Shown in pieces: positions 24,833-33,367 of a DNA stretch of 64,000 nucleotides (its first letter is position 1; each line of letters starts with the position of its first letter). The position numbers and the translations under genes are program-made. Source of the stretch: Streptomyces sp. SS1-1 (GTDB lineage: Bacteria; Actinomycetota; Actinomycetes; Streptomycetales; Streptomycetaceae); NCBI RefSeq assembly GCF_008973465.1, contig NZ_WBXN01000004.1:5992501-6056500 (forward strand), in the 5' to 3' direction. The notes below the pieces were generated by a model. The model was not told where the DNA came from. It saw only the letters and a list, made by a program, of their open reading frames with translations, and did no database searches.

Positions 24833-25489
24833 ATGCGCCTGCTGCTCGTCCGCCACGGCCAGACCACCGCCAACGTGGACTTCCTCCTCGACACGGCACC
24901 CCCGGGCGCGTCGCTGACGGCGCTCGGCGAACAGCAGGCGGCCGCCCTGCCCGACGCGCTGGCCGGCGAGGACATCGAGGCGGTCTACGCCTCCACCCTG
25001 ATCCGCACCCAGGCCACCGCCGCGCCGCTCGCCGCCGCCCGGGGCCTGGAGGTCCGGGTGCGCGACGGCATCCGCGAGGTGTCCGCCGGCGACCTGGAGC
25101 TGCTGGACGGGCACTCCGAGGAGGCCGAGCCGTACATGCGGACCGTGTTCGCGTGGGCCGCCGGGGAGACGTCCCTGCGGATGCCGGGCGGCGAGAGCGG
25201 CGACGAGGCGCTCGGACGCTACGACGCGGTGATCGCCGAGGCCGCGGAGAGCGGGGCCGGCACGGTCGCCATGGTCAGCCACGGCGCCGCCATCCGCATG
25301 TGGATCGCGGCCCGCGCCGCCAACGTCGACGTCGCCTTCGCCGCGGCCCACCCGCTGCGGAACACCGGCGTCGTGATCCTCGAGGGCGCCCCCGACGAGG
25401 GCTGGAAGGCGCTGTCCTGGGCGGGCGCGGTCGTGGCCCCGGCCGGCGAGGGCGGGCCCACGGCACATCCCGTCGACGAGGAGCCGTAG
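24833..25489 (+). CDS. histidine phosphatase (phosphoglycerate-mutase-like)
   Basis: 218 residues. Catalytic RHG is near the start (MRLLLVRHGQTTANVDFLL), then TALGEQQAAALPDAL, AVYASTLIRTQATAAPLA, a Glu in GIREVSAGDLELLDGHSEEAE and the second His in VAMVSHGAAIRMWI, all expected of the broad-specificity phosphatase branch (cobC/PhoE/GpmB). A phosphohistidine intermediate is implied. Substrate unknown. ATG at 24833 follows AAGGAACCCGTCC. It is divergent from the PAP2-kinase gene and followed 69 bases later by the ABC-F gene. Confidence 0.9.
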   Translation: MRLLLVRHGQTTANVDFLLDTAPPGASLTALGEQQAAALPDALAGEDIEAVYASTLIRTQATAAPLAAARGLEVRVRDGIREVSAGDLELLDGHSEEAEPYMRTVFAWAAGETSLRMPGGESGDEALGRYDAVIAEAAESGAGTVAMVSHGAAIRMWIAARAANVDVAFAAAHPLRNTGVVILEGAPDEGWKALSWAGAVVAPAGEGGPTAHPVDEEP

Positions 25490-25558
25490 GGGTCCCGGCG
25501 CCGGACCACGCGATAAGCGTTTGCCCGCGCTCCCGGCCGCCCCGCAGAATGCGGCCTC

Positions 25559-27178
25559 ATGGGACATCTGGAAGCCGCGCACCTCGAGTACCACCTCCCC
25601 GACGGGAGGACGCTGCTCGGCGACGTCTCGTTCCGGGTGGGAGAGGGCGCCGCCGTGGCGCTGGTCGGGCCGAACGGCGCCGGCAAGACCACCCTGCTCC
25701 GGCTGATCTCCGGCGAGCTGAAACCGCACGGGGGCACCGTCACCGTGAGCGGCGGGCTCGGCGTGATGCGCCAGTTCGTCGGCTCCGTACGCGACGAGAC
25801 GACCGTACGCGACCTGCTGGTCTCGGTGGCGCCGCCCCGGATCCGGGAGGCCGCGCGGGCCGTCGACGCGGCCGAGCACGCGATCATGACGGTCGACGAC
25901 GAGGCCGCACAGCTCCGGTACGCCCAGGCGCTGTCGGACTGGGCGGAGGCCCGCGGCTACGAGGCCGAGACCCTGTGGGACATGTGCACCATGGCCGCGC
26001 TCGGCGTGCCGTACGAGAAGGCGCAGTGGCGGCAGGTGCGGACCCTGTCCGGCGGTGAGCAGAAGCGACTCGTGCTGGAGGCGCTGCTGCGCGGCACCGA
26101 CGAGGTCCTGCTGCTGGACGAGCCGGACAACTACCTCGACGTGCCCGGCAAGCGCTGGCTGGAGGAGCGGCTGAAGGAGACCCGCAAGACGGTCCTGTTC
26201 GTCTCCCACGACCGTGAACTGCTCGCCCGCGCCGCCGAGAAGATCGTCTCGGTGGAGCCCTCCCCGGCCGGCGCGGACGCCTGGGTGCACGGCGGCGGCT
26301 TCGCGACCTACCACGAGGCCCGCCGCCGGCGCTTCGCCCGCTTCGAGGAGCTGCGCAAACGCTGGGACGAGAAGCACGCCCAGCTGAAGAAGCTGGTGCT
26401 GACCCTCCGTCAGGCCGCCGAGAACAGCCCCGACATGGCGTCCCGCTACCGGGCCGCGCAGACCCGGCTGCGCAAGTTCGAGGAGGCCGGACCGCCGCCC
26501 GAGCCGCCCCGCGAACAGGACATCCGGATGCGCCTCAAGGGCGGCCGCACCGGTGTCCGTGCCGTCACCTGCGAGAACCTGGAACTGACCGGCCTGATGA
26601 AGCCGTTCTCGCTGGAGGTGTTCTACGGCGAACGCGTCGCCGTCCTCGGCTCGAACGGCTCCGGCAAGTCCCACTTCCTGCGCCTGCTGGCGGGGGAGGG
26701 GGTCGCCCACACCGGAAGCTGGAAGCTCGGCGCGCGCGTGGTCCCCGGGCACTTCGCCCAGACCCACGCCCACCCCGAGCTGATGGGCCGCACCCTGCTC
26801 GACATCCTGTGGAAGGAGCACGCCCAGGACCGGGGCGCCGCCATGTCCCGGCTGCGCCGCTACGAGCTGACCCAGCAGGCCGAGCAGACCTTCGACCGGC
26901 TCTCCGGCGGCCAGCAGGCCCGCTTCCAGATCCTGCTGCTGGAGCTGGAGGGAGTCACGGCCCTGCTGCTCGACGAGCCCACCGACAACCTCGACCTGGA
27001 GTCCGCCGAGGCGCTCCAGGAGGGGCTGGAGGCGTTCGAGGGCACCGTGCTGGCGGTCACCCATGACCGCTGGTTCGCCCGCTCCTTCGACCGCTACCTG
27101 GTCTTCGGCAGCGACGGACGCGTCCGCGAGACACCGGAACCGGTCTGGGACGAGCGCCGCGTGGAGCGGGTCCGCTAG
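25559..27178 (+). CDS. ABC-F family ATPase
   Basis: 539 residues, two ABC domains and no membrane segments. Domain 1 has Walker A GPNGAGKTT, signature LSGGEQKRLVLEALL and Walker B LLLDEPDNYLD; domain 2 has GSNGSGKSH, LSGGQQARFQILLLEL and LLLDEPTDNLD. The linker (about 245-325) is a charged alpha-helical arm rich in Lys and Arg, as in ABC-F proteins that bind the ribosome E site. Members either protect ribosomes from antibiotics or assist translation of difficult peptides (EttA/Uup types). Which one this is cannot be decided from the sequence; no resistance neighbour is present. Confidence 0.92.
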   Translation: MGHLEAAHLEYHLPDGRTLLGDVSFRVGEGAAVALVGPNGAGKTTLLRLISGELKPHGGTVTVSGGLGVMRQFVGSVRDETTVRDLLVSVAPPRIREAARAVDAAEHAIMTVDDEAAQLRYAQALSDWAEARGYEAETLWDMCTMAALGVPYEKAQWRQVRTLSGGEQKRLVLEALLRGTDEVLLLDEPDNYLDVPGKRWLEERLKETRKTVLFVSHDRELLARAAEKIVSVEPSPAGADAWVHGGGFATYHEARRRRFARFEELRKRWDEKHAQLKKLVLTLRQAAENSPDMASRYRAAQTRLRKFEEAGPPPEPPREQDIRMRLKGGRTGVRAVTCENLELTGLMKPFSLEVFYGERVAVLGSNGSGKSHFLRLLAGEGVAHTGSWKLGARVVPGHFAQTHAHPELMGRTLLDILWKEHAQDRGAAMSRLRRYELTQQAEQTFDRLSGGQQARFQILLLELEGVTALLLDEPTDNLDLESAEALQEGLEAFEGTVLAVTHDRWFARSFDRYLVFGSDGRVRETPEPVWDERRVERVR

Positions 27179-27247
27179 CCGAGGGCGGCCTGGGGGAGCG
27201 GGTTCGCTGCCCGAGGTCGCCCCCCGGAGCGGGCCCGCCTGGAGGTC

Positions 27248-28363
27248 TCAGGCCCAGCGGAGCAGGGCGCCGAGCCCGCCCGCCGGGGCCTCCTCCCGCG
27301 CCGCGCCGTCGGCCGGCGCGACCGACACGGCGGCGGCGCCCGTGGCGACCGCGGAACGGATTAGCGCGTCGTCGGCGCGGGCCGGCCAGGAGTTCTGCTC
27401 GCCGAGGATCCTCAGCTCCGTGCGGCGCACCGCCACCTGGTCGGGGTCCTCGCCGATCCACACCTCGCGGTGCCCGTCCGGCCCGTCCGGACGGATCAGC
27501 AGTTCGTCGATCCGGTGCTCGCGGGCGGCCTCGACCAGCGCGGGCACGCCTTCCACCGCCCCGGCGCGGCCCTCGCCGTCCGGGGTGCGGGCCGCCAGGA
27601 AGCGGTCCATCTCGGTGTCCGCCCGGCCGCGAACGTGCTCCTCGCGGATCCGCGCCACGTCCTCCCCGAGCAGCCGGCTGCCGGAGCCGTGCGGGGCCTC
27701 GACGACCGCGTCCCGCAGCCGCTGCGGCATCCGCTCGTGCACGGCCCGCCGCTCCCGGTCGTCCCCTACGAGGATCACCAGGTCGGCGCCGGTCTCCTCC
27801 TGGCAGACGAAGAGCGCGTCGGCGACCTCGGCCGCGTTGTGCTCCCAGGTGTTCTCCACCTTCAGCTGGAAGTGCCGCTCGGACCAGTCGGACGACGCGG
27901 TCCGGTGGATGGGGTGCTCGCGGCCCGTCACCGAGCCGGCGTCCCGTCCGCCCAGGGCGTCCCGCAGCTCGAAGTCCGCGCCCTTGCGGTCGACGTAGGC
28001 GACCACGCAGACCGGGTCCTCGCCGGCCAGCTCCAGCAGGGGAGCGGTGTGCGGCAGCGGCGCCCAGTGGGCGCTGTCGCGCCGCGGCGGCCGGGCCAGC
28101 GACGGCTGCAGCACCACCTCACCCGCGTGGGCGAAGATCGCCCGGCCGTTCGGCTCCGACGAGTGCTCCAGCGCCTCCAGCGCACCGCGTACGGCCGCGC
28201 AGGTCGGGGGGTCGCAGCCCTGCTCCTCCAGCTCGGCGGCCAGGGCCTGTGCCGTCAGCCGGCGTTCGTGCGGCGTGTCCTCCGTATGCCGGGACGTGCC
28301 GACGTACACGGAGGCCCAGGGGCCGGGGGCTTCGTACAGTGGATGCAGAAAGGCGAGGTCCAT
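27248..28363 (-). CDS. baeRF2/Vms1-like (eRF1-domain-related) protein
   Basis: 371 residues. The N-terminal LHPLYEAPGPWASVYVGTSRHTEDT and the centre VVAYVDRKGADFELRDALGGRDAGSV followed by RTASSDWSERHFQLKVENTWEHNAAEVADALF match the actinobacterial bacterial-eRF1-like group annotated as baeRF or Vms1/ANKZF1-family peptidyl-tRNA hydrolases, including mycobacterial Rv2629. The domain order is a small N-terminal domain, eRF1 domain 2-like and eRF1 domain 3-like (about 255-350 with AREHRIDELLIRPDG). A classic GGQ is not obvious, so catalytic activity is uncertain. Its divergent promoter shares a GGGTACCC core with the small gene at 28453. Confidence 0.78.
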   Translation of the reverse strand: MDLAFLHPLYEAPGPWASVYVGTSRHTEDTPHERRLTAQALAAELEEQGCDPPTCAAVRGALEALEHSSEPNGRAIFAHAGEVVLQPSLARPPRRDSAHWAPLPHTAPLLELAGEDPVCVVAYVDRKGADFELRDALGGRDAGSVTGREHPIHRTASSDWSERHFQLKVENTWEHNAAEVADALFVCQEETGADLVILVGDDRERRAVHERMPQRLRDAVVEAPHGSGSRLLGEDVARIREEHVRGRADTEMDRFLAARTPDGEGRAGAVEGVPALVEAAREHRIDELLIRPDGPDGHREVWIGEDPDQVAVRRTELRILGEQNSWPARADDALIRSAVATGAAAVSVAPADGAAREEAPAGGLGALLRWA

Positions 28364-28388
28364 GACTGTCTCCCGTGCGCCTCTCGGG

Positions 28389-28413
28389 GGCTGTGTGCTC
28401 TGCGGGCGGGTAC
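28389..28413 (+). promoter_or_regulatory. candidate sigma-B-like promoter for the DUF6158 gene
   Basis: GGCT at 28389-28392, 15 bases, GGGTAC at 28408-28413. Predicted transcription start is near 28420, giving a 30-base leader before ATG 28453. The GGGTACCC palindrome (28408-28415) is shared with a divergent minus-strand promoter. Confidence 0.5.
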
Positions 28414-28434
28414 CCGGACGGCATGGTTGAACAC
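28410..28434 (-). promoter_or_regulatory. candidate sigma-B-like promoter for the baeRF2 gene
   Basis: On the minus strand, GTGT (plus 28431-28434), 15 bases, then GGGTAC (plus 28410-28415). Predicted start is about 40 bases upstream of the ATG at 28363. The same GTGT-N15-GGGTAC arrangement occurs upstream of the DUF2795 gene at 29963-29987. Confidence 0.5.
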
Positions 28435-28452
28435 GACGAGCGGGGCACCACG

Positions 28453-28719
28453 ATGACCGGAGTCGACCCCGGCCGGCTGGACGATCAGCAGCTCATGAAG
28501 GAGCTGGAGAACATCCACCGGACGCGCCACGACACGCTGCTGTACGGCTCGAACGACGCGCTGCGGGCCCACAACGAACGCATGGCACAGCTGGAGGGCG
28601 AGTACCTGCGCCGCAATCCCGGCCGTCTCGTGGCGGCCGGCCGGACCCGTGAGGGCGCCCGTGACCGGGACGCCGCCAGCGGCTCGCCGGAGGCGTCCGG
28701 CGCCGCCGGGAGCGGCTGA
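28453..28719 (+). CDS. small conserved DUF6158-like protein
   Basis: 88 residues: TGVDPGRLDDQQLMKELENIHRTRHDTLLYGSNDALRAHNERMAQLEGEYLRRNPGR, then a polar low-complexity tail. The N-terminal 60 residues form amphipathic helices with a pattern I associate with the Streptomyces DUF6158 family. No catalytic motif is visible and no function is assigned. I start at ATG 28453, after GAGCGGGG and with a sensible distance from the candidate promoter; ATG 28423 is an alternative that would be almost leaderless. A strong hairpin follows. Confidence 0.7.
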   Translation: MTGVDPGRLDDQQLMKELENIHRTRHDTLLYGSNDALRAHNERMAQLEGEYLRRNPGRLVAAGRTREGARDRDAASGSPEASGAAGSG

Positions 28720-28725
28720 GCACAC

Positions 28726-28768
28726 GGACGCGCCGGGCCAGGACGTGTGGTCCCGGCCCGGCGCGTCC
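28726..28768. terminator. bidirectional hairpin terminator
   Basis: Perfect 14-bp stem: 28726-28739 (GGACGCGCCGGGCC) pairs with 28755-28768; the 15-base loop contains a further GGAC/GTCC pairing. It lies between the convergent DUF6158 gene (ends 28719) and the PfpI gene (ends 28783). There is no T-tract, as is usual for GC-rich actinomycete terminators. Confidence 0.75.
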
Positions 28769-28782
28769 GCAGGTCACTACAT

Positions 28783-29334
28783 CTAGGCGGCCTGCTTCGC
28801 CTCGGTGGCGAACACCTCGAGGTACGTCTGGCAGAACGCCTTCAGGTCGTCCGGCTTCCGGCTGGTGACCAGCTTGCTCGGCGCGTGGTCGCAGACCTGC
28901 ACCTGCTCGTCGACCCAGGTCCCGCCCGCGTTGCGGATGTCCGTCTTCAGGCTCGGCCACGACGTCAGGACGCGGCCGCGTACGACGTCCGCCTCCACCA
29001 GCGTCCACGGGGCGTGACAGATCGCGGCGACCGGCAGGCCCCGGTCGAAGAAGTCCTTGACGAAGGCGACGGCCTTCTCGTCCATCCGCAGGAAGTCCGG
29101 GTTGGCGACCCCGCCGGGCAGGACGAGCCCGCCGAAGTCACCGGCCGACGTGTCCCCGACGACCTCCTGCACGGGGAACGTGTCCGCCTTGTCGAGATGG
29201 TTGAAGGCCTGGACCTCGCCGGACTCGGTCGACACGAGCACCGGCTCATGACCGGCGTCCTTCGCGGCCTGCCAGGGTTCGGTCAGCTCGACCTGCTCGA
29301 CGCCCTCGGGGGCCGTGAGAAATGCGATCCGCAT
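28783..29334 (-). CDS. DJ-1/PfpI-family type 1 glutamine-amidotransferase-like protein
   Basis: 183 residues. The nucleophile-elbow Cys is in PVAAICHAPWTLVEADVVRGRVLTSWPS, typical of PfpI-type general stress proteins, with the conserved Glu near RIAFLTAPEGVEQVELTEPW and the Asp/Gly-rich DFGGLVLPGGVANPDFLR. Homologues (YhbO, PfpI) are annotated as deglycases or proteases, a matter still debated. The start is ATG at 29334 after GTGGAGACATC; a longer upstream frame is a shadow. Convergent with DUF6158. Confidence 0.9.
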   Translation of the reverse strand: MRIAFLTAPEGVEQVELTEPWQAAKDAGHEPVLVSTESGEVQAFNHLDKADTFPVQEVVGDTSAGDFGGLVLPGGVANPDFLRMDEKAVAFVKDFFDRGLPVAAICHAPWTLVEADVVRGRVLTSWPSLKTDIRNAGGTWVDEQVQVCDHAPSKLVTSRKPDDLKAFCQTYLEVFATEAKQAA

Positions 29335-29535
29335 GATGTCTCCACGTTCTCGAATGTCGTTCACTCGTTCGGGGCGGCTCTGCCGATGCCGGCGGGCGAG
29401 CGCTGCGCGGGGGCGCGGTCGTGCGGTCCCACGGCCACCGGACGCGGACGCGGTGCGCACACGTGCCCGGGCCACCCGGGCCGCGGCACGGGCGGCCGGC
29501 GGCGCGGGATCTCAGCGCCGGCCTGCGGACACGCC

Positions 29536-29928
29536 CTAACGTCCCCCGCCGCGTCCGCCGCCCGTCAGCGCCTCGGCCAGTTGCTGCACGTTGGCGTACC
29601 GCTCGGAGCGCGGCAGGCGTTCCACGGGGTCGGCCAGGGCGTCCGGCGCGTGGGAGCGCCGCAGCTCGCCCGCCAGCTCCCGCGGGCCGGCCGGGAAGGA
29701 ATGCCGGCCGAGGATCCGCGCCAGCTCCAGCCGGACGGTCTCCAGGGACGCCGCCGAGGACCCCGGGGTCACCGGGCCGCCCGCGACCAGCGGATCGTCC
29801 TCGGCGGACGGTTCCGGGTCGTGCCACTCCTCGGCCCGGGTGGGGTGCCCGGACCGCAGCAACCCCTGTAGTTCGTGCTTCATCTCGTCGTCACGGTGAA
29901 CGCTCAGCCGGTCGCTGCCTCGCTGCAT
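29536..29928 (-). CDS. DUF2795 domain-containing protein
   Basis: 130 residues. The N-terminal 35 residues (RGSDRLSVHRDDEMKHELQGLLRSGHPTRAEEWHDPEP) are highly charged. The C-terminal domain (about 68-125) has FPAGPRELAGELRRSHAPDALADPVERLPRSERYANVQQLAEAL, the L-x-x-Y-x-x-x-x-x-V/L ending of DUF2795. Function unknown. I chose ATG 29928, with GGAGG five bases upstream, over GTG 29940. A GTGT-N15-GGGTAC promoter lies upstream. Confidence 0.78.
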   Translation of the reverse strand: MQRGSDRLSVHRDDEMKHELQGLLRSGHPTRAEEWHDPEPSAEDDPLVAGGPVTPGSSAASLETVRLELARILGRHSFPAGPRELAGELRRSHAPDALADPVERLPRSERYANVQQLAEALTGGGRGGGR

Positions 29929-29962
29929 GACTCCCTCCACATCCTTCGGGGCTGCGCACCGC

Positions 29963-29987
29963 GTACCCGTCCGCCGGAGGCCGACAC
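29963..29987 (-). promoter_or_regulatory. candidate sigma-B-like promoter for the DUF2795 gene
   Basis: On the minus strand, GTGT (plus 29984-29987), 15 bases, GGGTAC (plus 29963-29968). This is the same spacing and hexamer as the baeRF2 promoter. Transcription would begin about 27 bases before ATG 29928. Confidence 0.5.
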
Positions 29988-30074
29988 AGGGGTTTGCGGA
30001 CCGGAACCGGGGTGACTCGGACGTCTCACCCCCCGAGTCACCCCCCGCGCGACGTTCTGGGGAAGGACCCTGTC

Positions 30075-30230
30075 ATGGCACTGCTCGCCGTGCTGCTGCC
30101 GATCCTGATGCTCTGCGTGATGCTGGCGCTCGGACGCTACGAGGACCTGCTCCTGCCGGAGGACCCCGAACCCCTCCCGTCGGAGGCCCGGGGCCTGGTC
30201 ACGGAACGGGCGGCCACCCCCGGGGACTGA
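30075..30230 (+). CDS. small single-span membrane protein
   Basis: 51 residues. An N-terminal hydrophobic helix (about residues 2-19: ALLAVLLPILMLCVMLALG) is followed by an acidic, Pro/Glu-rich tail. Similar one-span microproteins are common in Streptomyces and are unassigned. ATG 30075 follows GGGGAAGGACCCTGTC. It sits between the divergent DUF2795 gene and the convergent ThDP enzyme. Confidence 0.65.
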   Translation: MALLAVLLPILMLCVMLALGRYEDLLLPEDPEPLPSEARGLVTERAATPGD

Positions 30231-30252
30231 CCGGGACCGGCCGTCGCGGGCG

Positions 30253-32061
30253 TCAGTCGCCCTTGTCCTCGCGTTCCCGCCCCGGCAGGAACTCCTGCAG
30301 CTTCGCCTTGAAGCCCTGCTTCACCATCGCGCCGCGGTCCGCGTCGCCCTTGAGGATCGCCGACGCCGTCGCCTCCATCTGCTCCCACGTGGCGTGCGGC
30401 GGGATCGGCGGTACGGCCGGGTCCGTCACGAACTCCACGACCGCGGGGCCGTCCGCGGCCAGCGCGGCACGCCAGGCCGGCTCGACGTCCTCGGGCTTCT
30501 CCACGCGGACGCCCGTCAGACCGAGGGAGCGCGCGAAGTCGGCGTACCGCACGTCGGGCAGTTCCTGGGACGGCAGGAAGGACGGGGCGCCGCCCATCGC
30601 GCGCATCTCCCAGGTCACCTGGTTCAGGTCCCGGTTGTTGTAGACGGCCACCACCAGCCGCGGGTCCTCCCACAGGTCCCGGTACTTCGCGGCCGTGATC
30701 AGCTCCGAGAGCCCGTTCATCTGCATCGCCCCGTCCCCGACGAGCGCGATCGCCGGGCGGTCGGGGTGGGCGAACTTGGCGCCGATCGCGTACGGCACCC
30801 CGCAGCCCATCGTCGCCAGCGTCCCCGACAGCGAACCCCGCATCCCCGGCCGGAACGTCAGGTGCCGGGCGTACCAGTTGGACGTCGAACCCGAGTCCGA
30901 GGTGACGATCGCGTCGGCGGGCAGCAGCGGGTCCAGCGCGCGGGTGACGTACTCCGGGTTGACCGGGTCGGCCGACAGCGCGGCCCGCCGCTCCATCACC
31001 TCGTGCCAGCGCGTCACGTTGTCGCACACCGTCTCGAACCACTCGCGGCCGCGCTCCTCCGACCGGATCAGCGGGATCAGCCGCTCCAGCGTGGCCTTCG
31101 CGTCACCGATCAGGTTCACCTCGTACGGGTAACGCATCCCGACCATGTGCGGGTCGATGTCGATCTGCACGCCCCGCGCCTTGCCGAACTCCGGCAGGAA
31201 CTGCGAGTACGGGAAGGACGAACCGATCGTCAGCAGCGTGTCGCAGTCCCGCATCAGCTCGTACGACGGACGCGTGCCCAGCAGGCCGATCGAGCCGGTG
31301 ACGTACGGCAGTTCGTCGCTCAGGACGTCCTTGCCGAGCAGCGCCTTCGCGACGCCGGCGCCCAGCAGCTCCGCCATCCGCTCCACCTCGGCCCGCGCGC
31401 CCGCCGCGCCCTGGCCGACCAGGATGGCCACCTTGTCACCGGAGTTGAGGATCTCGGCCGCCTGCCGGACGGAGTCCTCGGAGGGGACGGTCGTCCAGGA
31501 ACCGGACTCCAGGCTGGACGGCACCATCTTGAACGCGTGCGTGGGAGCGGAGTATTCGAGCTCCTGGACGTCCCCGGGGATGATGATCGCGGTGGGGGCG
31601 CGGCGCGCGTACGCCGTGCGGATCGCCCGGTCCAGGACGTTCGGCAACTGCTCCGGGACCGTCACCGTCTCCACGAAGTCCGAGGCGACGTCCTTGAACA
31701 GCGTGTGCAGATCGACCTCCTGCTGGTACGACCCGCCCATCGCGGTGCGGTGCGTCTGGCCGACGATGGCCACGACCGGCACATGGTCCAGCTTGGCGTC
31801 GTACAGGCCGTTCAGGAGATGGATCGCGCCCGGCCCGGACGTCGCCGCGCAGACACCGACCCGGCCGCTGAACTTGGCGTAGCCGACCGCCTGGAACGCG
31901 GACATCTCCTCGTGCCGGGACTGCACGAACCGCGGCCGGTTCTCGGCGCGGCCCCAGGCGGCGAGCAGGCCGTTGATGCCGTCGCCGGGATAGCCGAAGA
32001 CATGCTCCACCCCCCAGGCACGCAGACGCTCGAGGATGTGGTCGGCGACGGTGGTGCTCAT
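30253..32061 (-). CDS. thiamine-diphosphate enzyme of the PoxB/acetolactate synthase family
   Basis: 602 residues, three-domain ThDP fold. N-terminal catalytic Glu region: HVFGYPGDGINGLLAAW then FVQSRHEEMSAFQAVGYAKFSG. The ThDP/Mg site near residues 430-470 is LVGDGAMQMNGLSELITAAKYRDLWEDPRLVVAVYNNRDLNQ. The FAD-type middle domain has GAGVAKALLGKDVLSD and GSIGLLGTRPSYELM. The closest characterised branch is pyruvate:quinone oxidoreductase (PoxB) and related 'thiamine-requiring' stress enzymes. The C-terminal lipid-binding tail of PoxB is not obvious (ends GREREDKGD), so a soluble pyruvate oxidase or decarboxylase is also possible. Divergent from the sigma factor gene with a 248-base gap in which I saw no clear GGGTAC promoter. 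Confidence 0.87.
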   Translation of the reverse strand: MSTTVADHILERLRAWGVEHVFGYPGDGINGLLAAWGRAENRPRFVQSRHEEMSAFQAVGYAKFSGRVGVCAATSGPGAIHLLNGLYDAKLDHVPVVAIVGQTHRTAMGGSYQQEVDLHTLFKDVASDFVETVTVPEQLPNVLDRAIRTAYARRAPTAIIIPGDVQELEYSAPTHAFKMVPSSLESGSWTTVPSEDSVRQAAEILNSGDKVAILVGQGAAGARAEVERMAELLGAGVAKALLGKDVLSDELPYVTGSIGLLGTRPSYELMRDCDTLLTIGSSFPYSQFLPEFGKARGVQIDIDPHMVGMRYPYEVNLIGDAKATLERLIPLIRSEERGREWFETVCDNVTRWHEVMERRAALSADPVNPEYVTRALDPLLPADAIVTSDSGSTSNWYARHLTFRPGMRGSLSGTLATMGCGVPYAIGAKFAHPDRPAIALVGDGAMQMNGLSELITAAKYRDLWEDPRLVVAVYNNRDLNQVTWEMRAMGGAPSFLPSQELPDVRYADFARSLGLTGVRVEKPEDVEPAWRAALAADGPAVVEFVTDPAVPPIPPHATWEQMEATASAILKGDADRGAMVKQGFKAKLQEFLPGREREDKGD

Positions 32062-32309
32062 GCGGGACCTCCAGGGGACTCCGGGGACGACGCGGCTCCG
32101 CTACGGGTGACCCCGGACCCGGGCGGAAAACCTGCGCCGGGAGTTTGGGCACCCCGATGGAGGGCAGGCGGACGAACAGTGCTTCGGACAGGAGGCACGT
32201 CCGCGGGACCGGTGCGTCCCGGACGGGTGTGCCCCAGACCGGAGCGCTCGGCGTTCTCCCGCGGTGACCGTCCCATCCGAGCACCTGACCGAGGGAGTTG
32301 CCAGGCGTC

Positions 32310-33101
32310 ATGCCCACAGTGAAATCCCGGAAGCACCCGCACGACGACGCACCCGACACCGCCGCCGACTTCCGCACGCTGGCCGCGCTGCCCGACGGCC
32401 CGGAGCGCGACGCGCTGCGCGGGCGGATCGTGGAGGCGTGGCTGCCCATGGCCGACCGGCTGGCCGGCCGCTTCCGCAGCCGCGGCGAGAGCCAGGACGA
32501 CCTGCGCCAGGTCGCCGCGCTCGGCCTGGTCAAGGCCGTCGACCGGTACGACCCCGAGCTCGGCAACGCCTTCGAGAGCTACGCCGTGCCCACCATCACC
32601 GGTGAGATCAAGCGGCACTTCCGCGACCACATGTGGACGCTGCACGTGCCGCGCCGCGTGCAGGACCTGCGCAACCGCGTCCGGTTCGCCGTACAGGACC
32701 TGCAGACCGTCTCCGGCCACCGCCCGAGCGTCGCCGAGATCGCCGCGCACGCCGACCTGAGCGAGGCCGACGTCCGCGCCGGCCTGGAGGCGCTGGAGAG
32801 CTTCACCGCGCTGTCCCTGGACGCCGAGCTGCCCGGCAGCGACGACGGCTACTCCCTCAGCGACGCGCTGGGCTCCGTCGACCCCGCCCTCGACACGGTC
32901 GTGGACCGCGAGGCCGTCGCCCCCCGCCTGGCGGCCCTCCCCGAGCGGGAACGGGCGATCCTCTACATGCGGTTCTTCGGCGACATGACCCAGAGCCGCA
33001 TCGCCGAACAACTCGGCATCTCCCAGATGCACGTCTCCCGCCTGATCACCCGCTGCTGCACCCGCGTCCGCGACCAGGTCCTGAACGACGACGACTTCTG
33101 A
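32310..33101 (+). CDS. SigB/SigF/SigG-family RNA polymerase sigma factor
   Basis: 263 residues. Region 2 has IVEAWLPMADRLAGRFRSRGESQDDLRQVAALGLVKAVDRYDPELGNAFESYAVPTITGEIKRHFRDHMW; region 3 has HVPRRVQDLRNRVRFAVQDL with AEIAAHADLSEADVRAGL; region 4 has LPERERAILYMRFFGDMTQSRIAEQLGISQMHVSRLI. The NAFESYAVPTI and RDHMW motifs are characteristic of the stress/developmental SigB group of Streptomyces, which recognises GGGTAY -10 boxes. Start ATG 32310 after GAGGGAG (TTG 32298 possible). No anti-sigma gene is adjacent; the SpoIIE phosphatase is 30 kb away. Confidence 0.93.
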   Translation: MPTVKSRKHPHDDAPDTAADFRTLAALPDGPERDALRGRIVEAWLPMADRLAGRFRSRGESQDDLRQVAALGLVKAVDRYDPELGNAFESYAVPTITGEIKRHFRDHMWTLHVPRRVQDLRNRVRFAVQDLQTVSGHRPSVAEIAAHADLSEADVRAGLEALESFTALSLDAELPGSDDGYSLSDALGSVDPALDTVVDREAVAPRLAALPERERAILYMRFFGDMTQSRIAEQLGISQMHVSRLITRCCTRVRDQVLNDDDF

Positions 33102-33367
33102 CCCAGCCCCCGGGGACCCCACATCCCCGAACCTTGGCGGCACCCGCACGCCGCGCCCGGCCGCGTCCTGAGCAGCACGCATGCCAGCACCCGCAGGTCC
33201 CTTCCACACCTCTGGTTCTCTGGCCTGGTTGGCGCCTCACATCGCGTCTACTTCAGCATCCGTTGCCCCGGCGTCCTGCTCGCGGCTACACGTTCGAGTG
33301 AGCGGGCGCCCTTGCTGGTGAGGGTGCATTCTGAGGAAGGGTGCTGCTCGCGGATAGGGAGTGGGCC

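Noticed and set aside
24761..27064. N-terminal extension of the PAP2-kinase reading frame
   Set aside because: The frame stays open upstream of the ATG at 24760 only because it is antisense to the histidine phosphatase and ABC-F genes; no domain is found there.
31081..31100. Possible TTA codon in the ThDP enzyme (TAA on the plus strand)
   Set aside because: It spans two codons (CGT TAC) in the real reading frame, so it is not a bldA codon.
33102..33367. Integrase or tRNA attachment remnant in the low-GC gap
   Set aside because: No tRNA cloverleaf, no integrase motif and no direct repeat at the ends could be seen.
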